The position numbers were made by a program, and so were the translations under genes. Below are positions 57,392-64,000 of a DNA stretch of 64,000 nt, in pieces (within the stretch, counting starts at the first letter, position 1; every line of letters starts with the position of its first letter). The stretch is from Acinetobacter sp. S54 (lineage in GTDB: Bacteria; Pseudomonadota; Gammaproteobacteria; Pseudomonadales; Moraxellaceae): contig NZ_JACVUI010000002.1 in NCBI RefSeq assembly GCF_016624945.1, forward strand, positions 186,001 to 250,000. Direction: 5' to 3'. The notes below the pieces were generated by a model. It saw nothing but the letters and a program-made list of their open reading frames with translations. It was not told the origin of the DNA and did no database searches.

Positions 57392-59662
57392 ATGGACGAT
57401 CAATCATTAAAACAGGCTGCGTTGTATTATCATGAAAATCCTACTCCAGGGAAAATCAGCGTTACTCCTAGCAAGCAACTTGTCAACCAACATGACTTGG
57501 CACTTGCGTATTCTCCAGGAGTTGCAGCTCCATGTTTAGAGATTGAACGCGATCCTTCTACAGCGGCAAAATATACTGCCCGCGGAAATCTGGTCGCAGT
57601 GGTCAGTAATGGTACGGCGGTTTTAGGTCTAGGTAATATTGGACCTTTGGCATCTAAGCCTGTTATGGAAGGTAAAGGCGTTCTCTTTAAAAAATTTGCG
57701 GGCGTAGACGTTTTTGATATTGAAATTGCGGAAAATGATCCAGATAAAATTGTGGACATTGTTGCTGCCCTGGAACCTACTTTTGGTGGTATTAACCTTG
57801 AAGATATCAAGGCACCAGAATGCTTCTATATCGAGAAAAAGCTACGCGAACGCATGAACATTCCTGTGTTCCACGATGACCAACATGGAACCAGTATTAT
57901 TGTCGGTTCAGCATTATTAAATGCGCTTCAACTGGTCAATAAAAAAATTGAAAATATTAAAATTGTGGCTTCTGGTGCAGGTGCCGCAGCATTATCTTGT
58001 CTAGATTTATTATGTGCTCTTGGCGTTCGCAAAGAAAACATTACCGTTGCTGACTCACGTGGTCTTCTAACCACTTCACGTGAAGGTCTGGATGATTCTA
58101 AAAAGCGCTATGTTCAGGATATTCCACAGACCAAACTTCATGAAGTTATGGCGGGTACGGATATGTTCCTGGGTCTTTCTGCGGCAGGTATTCTGACCAA
58201 AGAAATGGTCAAAGAAATGGCAGAGAATCCAATTATCTTTGCATTGGCCAACCCTGATCCTGAAATTCTACCGGAACATGCACATGAAGTTCGTCCAGAT
58301 GTCATTATGGCAACTGGTCGCTCTGATTATCCAAATCAGGTTAATAACGCCTTATGTTTCCCCTACATTTTCCGCGGAGCGTTAGATGTTGGCGCAACAA
58401 CGATTAACGAAGAAATGAAAATCGCCTGTGTCCATGCAATTGCACGTATGGCACATGTGGAAGCAGATGCAGCCACTTATGGTGAAAAATCGGCTTCCTT
58501 CGGTCGTGATTATTTGATTCCACGCCCATTAGATCAACGTTTAATTCTTGAAATTGCTCCGGCTGTTGCAAAAGCAGCAATGGATTCAAGTGTTGCGACT
58601 CGTCCAATCGAAGATTTTTCAGCTTATCGTCAAAAACTTTCTGAGTTTGTATATAACTCAGCGTTTATGATGAAACCTATTTTTTCACAGGCTAAAACTG
58701 ATCCTAAACGTATTGCATATGCAGAAGGTGAAGATCAGCGCGTACTTCGTGCTGCACAAATCGCGGTTGATGAAGGTATTGCTTTCCCGATTTTGGTCGG
58801 TCGTACCGCTGTGATTGAATCCAACATCAAAAAATTGGGACTACGCTTAGAACACGGCACCAATATTGAGATTGTTGATCAAGAGAAAAATCCACTTTAT
58901 GAAGAGTTCTGGAAAGATTATCATCAGATTATGCAACGTAAGGGTGTAACCGAAGAATATGCTCAACGTGAAGCGCGTCGTCGTTCAACTCTAATTGCAT
59001 CACTCTTGGTAAAATTTGGCAAAGCAGACGGTATGCTTTGTGGTACATACAGTAGTTATGATATCCATTTGGATTTTGTCAGTAATGTGATCGGACTTAA
59101 AGAAGGTGTAAATAACTTCTTTACCCTTAATGCATTAATGCTTCAAGATCGTAATCTGTTTATTGCAGACACGTATGTCAATACTAATCCGACTGCTGAA
59201 CAGCTTGTCGATATGACGATCATGGCTGCTGAAGAAGTTCGCCGTTTTGGTATTACTCCACGTATCGCCTTACTTTCTCATTCTAGTTTTGGTAGTGACC
59301 AAAATGATTCAAGCGCTAAAAAAATGCGTGAGGTTTATCGTTTACTATCTGAGCGTGCACCTGAGCTTGAAGTTGAAGGTGAAATGCATGGCGATGCTGC
59401 GCTTGATGAAAGTATTCGCCATTTTGCATTCCCAAATTCACGCTTTAAAGGGTCTGCAAATTTATTGATTATGCCAAATCTGGATGCAGCGAATATCTCA
59501 TTCAACCTGCTTAAAGCAACTTCTGGCAATAATGTTACTATTGGCCCTATTTTACTGGGTGCGGCAAAACCTGTTCATATCCTCACACCGACAGCAACGA
59601 CTCGACGTGTTTTGAACATGACTGCACTTACTGTAGCTGAAATTCAACAAAGTGGTGGCTAA
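57392..59662 (+). CDS. maeB: NADP-dependent malic enzyme MaeB
   Basis: Decarboxylates malate to pyruvate, making NADPH. The 756 residues form two parts: the malic enzyme (about 1-420; [15 protein letters not shown], Rossmann [26 protein letters not shown]), and a phosphotransacetylase-like domain (about 430-756; [11 protein letters not shown], then the C-terminal TARRVL-like end) which in MaeB is regulatory, binding acetyl-CoA. This long hybrid form is typical of Gammaproteobacteria. Confidence 0.95.
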   Translation: MDDQSLKQAALYYHENPTPGKISVTPSKQLVNQHDLALAYSPGVAAPCLEIERDPSTAAKYTARGNLVAVVSNGTAVLGLGNIGPLASKPVMEGKGVLFKKFAGVDVFDIEIAENDPDKIVDIVAALEPTFGGINLEDIKAPECFYIEKKLRERMNIPVFHDDQHGTSIIVGSALLNALQLVNKKIENIKIVASGAGAAALSCLDLLCALGVRKENITVADSRGLLTTSREGLDDSKKRYVQDIPQTKLHEVMAGTDMFLGLSAAGILTKEMVKEMAENPIIFALANPDPEILPEHAHEVRPDVIMATGRSDYPNQVNNALCFPYIFRGALDVGATTINEEMKIACVHAIARMAHVEADAATYGEKSASFGRDYLIPRPLDQRLILEIAPAVAKAAMDSSVATRPIEDFSAYRQKLSEFVYNSAFMMKPIFSQAKTDPKRIAYAEGEDQRVLRAAQIAVDEGIAFPILVGRTAVIESNIKKLGLRLEHGTNIEIVDQEKNPLYEEFWKDYHQIMQRKGVTEEYAQREARRRSTLIASLLVKFGKADGMLCGTYSSYDIHLDFVSNVIGLKEGVNNFFTLNALMLQDRNLFIADTYVNTNPTAEQLVDMTIMAAEEVRRFGITPRIALLSHSSFGSDQNDSSAKKMREVYRLLSERAPELEVEGEMHGDAALDESIRHFAFPNSRFKGSANLLIMPNLDAANISFNLLKATSGNNVTIGPILLGAAKPVHILTPTATTRRVLNMTALTVAEIQQSGG

Positions 59663-59710
59663 TTTCTAAGACTGAAGTTAAAAGAAAAGCTTAACTTTGT
59701 GACTTGAGAA

Positions 59711-59756
59711 AACCTCTGTTCTGTAGCATGATTAGCTTAAGAACAGAGGTTTTTTC
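59711..59756 (+). terminator. Terminator hairpin overlapping the cca ribosome binding site
   Basis: A perfect 12-bp stem (59711-59722 with 59740-59751), 17-base loop, followed by four to six T. The 3' arm contains AGAGG (59745-59749), seven bases before the cca ATG at 59757. It looks like a terminator for maeB, but folding it also hides the only SD-like sequence of cca. Confidence 0.75.
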
Positions 59757-60992
59757 ATGCATGTTTATTTAGTAGGCGGTGCCGTACGCGATCATTTACT
59801 TGGGCATCCCTATCACGAAAAAGATTATGTCGTGGTTGGAGCTACACCACAGCAATTGCTGGATCAAGGTTATCAACCTGTTGGCAAAGATTTTCCAGTA
59901 TTTCTCCACCCAAAAACAAAGGATGAATACGCGCTTGCACGCACAGAACGCAAATCTGGTGTGGGATATCATGGGTTTCAATTTTTTACAGATCCAGACG
60001 TTACCTTAGAAGATGACTTAATAAGACGAGATCTGACCATCAATGCTATTGCGATGGATGAAGCTTCTGGCGAGATATACGATCCTTACGGGGGTCGTCA
60101 GGATTTGGAACTGAAACTATTACGCCACGTATCAGATGCTTTCTTGGAAGACCCTCTTCGAGTACTCCGGGTAGCGCGATTTGCAGCTCGTTATTTTCAA
60201 TACGGTTTTCAAATTGCCCCCGAAACTCTGAATTTAATGCAAAAATTAAGTGATTCTGGCGAACTTGACGCGCTTACGCCTGAACGTATCTGGAAGGAAA
60301 CCTCCAGAGCATTAATGGAAACACATGCTCACGTGTATTTTGAGGTTTTACACCAGTGTGGCGCACTCAAATGCTTATTTCCAGAAATTGAGGCTCTTTT
60401 TGGTGTACCACAACGCCCTGAATACCATCCAGAAATTGACTGCGGCATACACACTCTCATGGCGTTACAACAGGCATGTAATGCAAATTATGGACTCGAT
60501 GTCCGCTATGCCGTTTTAGTGCATGATTTGGGCAAAGCATTAACCCCTCCAGATGAACTTCCACGGCATATCATGCATGAAGAACGTGGGGTGCTGCCTG
60601 TACAAAACTTATCTGATCGATTAAAAGTCCCTACGCTACTTAAACAATTAGCTGTATCCGTCTGTAAAGAGCACCTAAAATGCCATCAGTCCATTACTCT
60701 TAAACCGGGAACCCTATGGCGCCTGTTACAACGCTTAGATGTTCTTAGACGCCCTGAACGCGTTGAAGCTTTCATTCAGGCATGTGAGTGTGATGCACGT
60801 GGGCGATTAGGTTTAGAAGATCGTGCCTATCCGCAAGCAGATTATATGCGTAAAGCCATGCAAATTGTCCGTTCAATTAAAGCCTCGGATTTACCAGAGG
60901 ATATTCACGGAGCGGAGATTGGAGAAATGCTGATCCAATACCGCATTGAAGCTTTAGCGCATCTAAAACAGCAATATGAAAGTAATGTTTAA
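59757..60992 (+). CDS. cca: CCA tRNA nucleotidyltransferase (multifunctional)
   Basis: Adds or repairs the 3'-CCA end of tRNAs. Seen: N-terminal nucleotidyltransferase core (YLVGGAVRD, then Glu21/Asp23 metal ligands before YVVVGATP), LTINAIAMD, the RRDLTIN motif, and an HD phosphohydrolase domain (VLVHDLGKALTP) with RNA 2',3'-cyclic phosphodiesterase potential. Its 411 residues are like E. coli Cca. The ATG at 59757 follows the hairpin without a spacer; AGAGG within the hairpin is the likely SD. Confidence 0.95.
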   Translation: MHVYLVGGAVRDHLLGHPYHEKDYVVVGATPQQLLDQGYQPVGKDFPVFLHPKTKDEYALARTERKSGVGYHGFQFFTDPDVTLEDDLIRRDLTINAIAMDEASGEIYDPYGGRQDLELKLLRHVSDAFLEDPLRVLRVARFAARYFQYGFQIAPETLNLMQKLSDSGELDALTPERIWKETSRALMETHAHVYFEVLHQCGALKCLFPEIEALFGVPQRPEYHPEIDCGIHTLMALQQACNANYGLDVRYAVLVHDLGKALTPPDELPRHIMHEERGVLPVQNLSDRLKVPTLLKQLAVSVCKEHLKCHQSITLKPGTLWRLLQRLDVLRRPERVEAFIQACECDARGRLGLEDRAYPQADYMRKAMQIVRSIKASDLPEDIHGAEIGEMLIQYRIEALAHLKQQYESNV

Positions 60993-61015
60993 ATTACACT
61001 CTGATATGAAAGTCC

Positions 61016-61050
61016 ATAAAAAAACCTGAGAAAATCTCAGGTTTTTTTAT
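61016..61050. terminator. Bidirectional terminator between cca and grxD
   Basis: A 16-bp perfect stem (61016-61031 with 61035-61050) with a three-base loop and A/T flanks, between convergent genes. Confidence 0.92.
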
Positions 61051-61064
61051 ATCAATCACTAAAA

Positions 61065-61406
61065 TTAAGCTTCTGGCGCTGGGCTATATTGCTCAATTAA
61101 AGGTTTTAATTCACCATTTTGGAACATTTCCAGCATGATATCGCTACCACCCACTAACTCACCATTTACCCAAAGTTGTGGAAATGTTGGCCAGTTAGCA
61201 ATTTGTGGAAGTGTTGCACGGATATCTGGATTTTCCAGAATATTCACATAGGCAAATGGACGACCAATTTGACTGAGCGCTTCAACTGCACGCGCAGAAA
61301 AACCACATTGTGGAAACTGTGGAGTGCCTTTCATATAAAGTAAAACCGAATGTTTGGCAATTTGATCGCGAATCAATGCTTCGGTGTCACGTGCTTGTTC
61401 AGTCAT
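61065..61406 (-). CDS. grxD: Monothiol glutaredoxin Grx4
   Basis: A CGFS-type glutaredoxin that binds and delivers [2Fe-2S] clusters with glutathione. The motif is Cys34-Gly-Phe-Ser37, followed by the family segments WPTFPQLWVNGELVGGSDIMLEM. Its 113 residues fit GrxD. It is monocistronic, convergent with cca, and likely takes part in iron-sulfur assembly with the IscS/TusA sulfur economy elsewhere. Confidence 0.96.
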   Translation of the reverse strand: MTEQARDTEALIRDQIAKHSVLLYMKGTPQFPQCGFSARAVEALSQIGRPFAYVNILENPDIRATLPQIANWPTFPQLWVNGELVGGSDIMLEMFQNGELKPLIEQYSPAPEA

Positions 61407-61568
61407 AGATAAATCCTCAACTATTCTGCATGCATTATACCTAAAACCAGTCTCTTTGTTAGGATCGAATACGATAATTCTATTTTAATTTCGTTTAGCT
61501 CTTTCATTCTTTGGTCATTTTTGCTTATATAAACGCTTTCCTTTTTATCCAACAGATAAGAGTTCGTC

Positions 61569-62780
61569 ATGAATCACATTACTCTCGCCCCTGTACAACC
61601 TGATCAACCTTCGCATTTGATGGCGACTTATGGCCGCCAAGCGATCAGTTTTGTACGAGGACGAGGTTCTTATCTTTATACAGAAGATGGTACAGAGTAT
61701 CTGGATGCACTTACAGGTATTGCAGTTTGTGGACTGGGTCATGCACATCCTGTTATAGCGCAAGCAATTGCAGAACAGGCTGCAACCCTAATTCATACCA
61801 GCAATTTATTTGAAATACCTTGGCAAACCGCTGCTGCACAGAAACTAGCTGAAGTTGCAGGTATGCAAGAAATTTTCTTTTCAAATAGTGGTGCAGAAGC
61901 GAACGAAGGTGCGATTAAAATCGCACGTAAATATGCTAGTCAACAAGGGATTAAAAATCCAAAAATCGTAGTTGCTGAAAAGTCTTTTCATGGCCGAACG
62001 CTTGCCACATTATCTGCAACAGGTAACAGTAAAGTTCAAGAAGGTTTTTTTCCTCTAGTTGAAGGGTTTATCCGCGTACCGTTTGGGGACTTAGAGGCAT
62101 TACAAGAGGTTGCTCTACAACATCCTGATATTGTTGCTATTTTAATCGAACCTATTCAAGGTGAAGGGGGTATTAATACCGCACCGCAAGGTTTTAGTTA
62201 TCTAGAAGATGTTCGTGCTTTATGTAATCAGCATAACTGGCTCATGATGCTAGACGAAATCCAGACTGGAAATGGTCGTACCGGTAAATATTTTGCTTAT
62301 CAACATACCAATATTATTCCAGATGTTTTAACAACCGCTAAAGGCTTAGGAAATGGCTTTCCTATTGGTGCCGTAATGACCCAAGCAAAAGCTGTTGGTA
62401 TACTTGGACCAGGTAGTCATGGTTCAACTTATGGTGGCACGGTGCTTGGTTCACGTGTGGTTTATACCGTTATTGATACTATCCAACAAGAAAATGCTGT
62501 TGAAAATGCTGCGAAAGTAGGAAGTTATATTGTCGAGCAATTACGTAAACAACTTTCAGATTTTAATGTTGAAGTCCGTGGTTTTGGTATGATGATTGGC
62601 GTCGAATTACCAAAACCATGTGCTGAAATCGTCGCAATTGCTCGTGATGAATATAAACTGATTGTAAATGTCACGGCAGGTTCAGTGGTTCGCTTACTTC
62701 CACCACTAAATATGACTCAGGATCAAGCTGATGATTTATTGTCACGTTTAGTCCCTGCAATTAAGCAATTTTTAGCTTAG
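61569..62780 (+). CDS. argD: Acetylornithine/succinyldiaminopimelate aminotransferase
   Basis: A class III PLP aminotransferase of arginine (and lysine) synthesis, using glutamate and N-acetylglutamate semialdehyde. Seen: SNSGAEANEGAIKIARKY, SFHGRTLATLSATGN, IEPIQGEGG, MLDEIQTGNGRTG and the PLP Lys in TTAKGLGNGFPIGA. Its 403 residues are normal for ArgD. A separate GABA or ornithine aminotransferase is less likely given this pattern. A terminator follows. Confidence 0.93.
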   Translation: MNHITLAPVQPDQPSHLMATYGRQAISFVRGRGSYLYTEDGTEYLDALTGIAVCGLGHAHPVIAQAIAEQAATLIHTSNLFEIPWQTAAAQKLAEVAGMQEIFFSNSGAEANEGAIKIARKYASQQGIKNPKIVVAEKSFHGRTLATLSATGNSKVQEGFFPLVEGFIRVPFGDLEALQEVALQHPDIVAILIEPIQGEGGINTAPQGFSYLEDVRALCNQHNWLMMLDEIQTGNGRTGKYFAYQHTNIIPDVLTTAKGLGNGFPIGAVMTQAKAVGILGPGSHGSTYGGTVLGSRVVYTVIDTIQQENAVENAAKVGSYIVEQLRKQLSDFNVEVRGFGMMIGVELPKPCAEIVAIARDEYKLIVNVTAGSVVRLLPPLNMTQDQADDLLSRLVPAIKQFLA

Positions 62781-62806
62781 TCCGTTTCAGTTAAACGTTC
62801 CGCCTT

Positions 62807-62835
62807 AAAAGCCGCGACGATGTTGTGGCTTTTTA
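62807..62835 (+). terminator. Intrinsic terminator after argD
   Basis: A long stem including two G-U pairs (62807-62818 with 62822-62833), three-base loop, short T-run. Confidence 0.8.
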
Positions 62836-62850
62836 ATGAACTCCAAACAT

Positions 62851-62879
62851 AAAAAATCGAGCTATTTGCATAACTCGAT
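62851..62879 (-). terminator. Intrinsic terminator after the LysR gene
   Basis: On the minus strand: stem ATCGAG (62856-62861 with 62874-62879), an inner TAT/ATA pairing, then six T. Confidence 0.78.
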
Positions 62880-62922
62880 CCGTATGGCATTTAAAATTTA
62901 GTCCATAACCCCTCTCTAATTT

Positions 62923-63852
62923 TTAAGAGGCTTCTTGAAAAGTTCGACCACCGGGTAACTGACTAAAATATTGCTTTAAAGCATCCAAACAACGATGAAT
63001 CTTCATTGGCTGCTGTTCACGTTTGGACGTAATTGCATAAAGTGTAAATGCGGGTAAATTCCACTCTGGCAATACTTCAACCAAAGAGCCATTGATCAAC
63101 TCTTTTTGTACATCCAGATATAGAATTCTAGTTAAACCATGTCCTTGTTGACATAAAGATTTCGCTACAAAAACATTATTCGTTTGTAGACGAGTTTTCA
63201 TGTCAATATTTGCAGATTCACCATTGGTCGCATGCTGAAATGAAAAATGCTGATAATTATTCATTAGATTAACTGGAATCAGATCATGATTCTTTAAATC
63301 TTCAGGACGCGAAATGGGGGCTGATTGATTCAAATAACTTGGTGAAGCGACCAATACCTGATCGACTCTCGCCATTGGAATCACGGTTAAATTTTGATCT
63401 TCGATTTTTGGACTCATACGAATGGCAATATCAATTCGCCCTTCTATGAGATCAATATACCGATGATCTGCTTCAAAATTTATAGATAATCCACGATGTG
63501 CGGACATCCAGTGAGATAAAGCTGGGACAACATGTAAGGCGCCTAATTCAGGAGTTGTTGCAATACGCAAATCCCCCACCAAATCGTCACGCAGTTCATT
63601 AATACGAATCTTGCCACGTTCCGCAGCAGCTAGCATTTCCTGGCAACTGTGGAAAAAAGCCTGTCCAGCCTCAGTTAAGCTTAGTTTACGGGTAGAACGG
63701 TGTAGAAGTGTAACTTCCATGTCCTGCTCTAGAGACCGAATCTGTTGACTCACTGCACTGGTGGTAATACCCAGATCACGGGCAGCACCACTAAACGAAC
63801 TTTTCTCTACAACACAAGCAAACACTCCCATTGCTCGAAGTTGATCTAACAT
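62923..63852 (-). CDS. LysR-family transcriptional regulator
   Basis: A 309-residue LysR-type regulator. N-terminal winged helix-turn-helix (about 1-60; DLGITTSAVSQQIRSLEQDM is its recognition region) and a periplasmic-binding-protein-like effector domain (about 90-300; GDLRIATTPELGALHVVP). The ATG at 63852 follows AGAGGG at seven bases and fits the typical MLDQLRAMGVFACVVE start; an upstream in-frame start at 63909 is not needed. Target and ligand unknown; LysR regulators usually act on a divergent neighbour, here to the right of the window edge. Confidence 0.9.
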   Translation of the reverse strand: MLDQLRAMGVFACVVEKSSFSGAARDLGITTSAVSQQIRSLEQDMEVTLLHRSTRKLSLTEAGQAFFHSCQEMLAAAERGKIRINELRDDLVGDLRIATTPELGALHVVPALSHWMSAHRGLSINFEADHRYIDLIEGRIDIAIRMSPKIEDQNLTVIPMARVDQVLVASPSYLNQSAPISRPEDLKNHDLIPVNLMNNYQHFSFQHATNGESANIDMKTRLQTNNVFVAKSLCQQGHGLTRILYLDVQKELINGSLVEVLPEWNLPAFTLYAITSKREQQPMKIHRCLDALKQYFSQLPGGRTFQEAS

Positions 63853-63960
63853 AAATTTCCCTCTAAACTTATGAGACGCAGTTATCACTATTTGATAAAG
63901 GCATCTCATTGTATTATACGGAGAAATCCAGCTTTTGCATTATTTAATTTCAATTTCCAA

Positions 63961-64000
63961 CTAGTTAATTGGGATAATATTTGCAGGATTAATTGGCTTG
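63961..64000 (-). CDS. Possible C-terminal end of an upstream minus-strand gene (partial)
   Basis: The minus strand reads Lys-Pro-Ile-Asn-Pro-Ala-Asn-Ile-Ile-Pro-Ile-Asn and then a TAG at 63961-63963. It may be the tail of a gene that lies mostly to the right, convergent in direction with the LysR gene. Twelve residues are too few to name it. Confidence 0.25.
   Translation of the reverse strand, partial: KPINPANIIPIN

Noticed and set aside
57430-57810. 126-codon minus-strand frame inside maeB
   Set aside because: Shadow of maeB; composition mirrors the coding strand.

Overview
The window reads as a chromosomal core region of an Acinetobacter species (Moraxellaceae, Gammaproteobacteria). The DNA is AT-rich. 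The gene repertoire fits the genus: a metZ-type O-succinylhomoserine sulfhydrylase, scattered type II secretion genes (gspL-gspM beside gpsA/sixA and pyrD), a MaeB-type malic enzyme, a FadE-type acyl-CoA dehydrogenase, rpsU-yqeY divergent from tsaD, oleate hydratase, and a YadA/Ata-like trimeric autotransporter. The genus is inferred from gene content and protein character; no database was searched. I see no insertion sequence, prophage, CRISPR array, rRNA or tRNA gene.

Layout. 1-4.9 kb (minus): rnd-ycgL-small membrane protein-moxR (cut by the left edge), ebfC-recR, metZ. 5-7.8 kb (plus): PhaC-like hydrolase, 3-hydroxyisobutyrate-dehydrogenase-like enzyme, small YARHG-like secreted protein, HIT protein. 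8-11 kb: porin; tsaD and rpsU-yqeY driven by overlapping divergent promoters. 11-20 kb (minus): small secreted protein, BepA-like protease, 2-hydroxyacid dehydrogenase, a possible DNA polymerase III psi subunit, an M48-fold protein that has lost zinc ligands, and pyrD-cvpA-purF. 20-24 kb (minus): nitroreductase-gpsA-sixA-gspL-gspM. 24-30.7 kb: lipoprotein, RhlB-like helicase, cold-shock protein, tusA, rpoH, DUF423-thiS-thiG, a secreted protein, a glutathione S-transferase. 31-39 kb: a 1603-residue trimeric autotransporter divergent from a NarL-type response regulator and a 7TM histidine kinase, then trmB. 39.8-51 kb: YddG-like exporter, fadE, a carboxymuconolactone decarboxylase-like protein, a diguanylate cyclase, proP, oleate hydratase, a DUF4424 protein and a C39-peptidase-like protein. 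51-54 kb: an S-adenosylhomocysteine riboswitch ahead of ahcY-metF, then rsmE. 54-64 kb: GGDEF/EAL protein, maeB, cca, grxD, argD, a LysR regulator.

How parts work together. metZ, metF and ahcY belong to methionine synthesis and the methyl cycle; ahcY (and perhaps metF, beyond an intercistronic terminator) lies under a promoter directly followed by a SAH aptamer in which all diagnostic helices, including the pseudoknot, can be paired by eye. purF/cvpA/pyrD serve nucleotide synthesis. FadE and oleate hydratase act on fatty acids. The two-component system beside the adhesin is a plausible but unproven regulator of it.

The most interesting observations are the M48-family protein lacking two of three zinc ligands, the C39-like protein lacking the expected catalytic histidine, the terminator-like hairpin whose 3-prime arm carries the probable cca ribosome binding site, the SAH riboswitch, the psi-like protein, and the adhesin/two-component pairing. 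Most of the rest is ordinary core genome.
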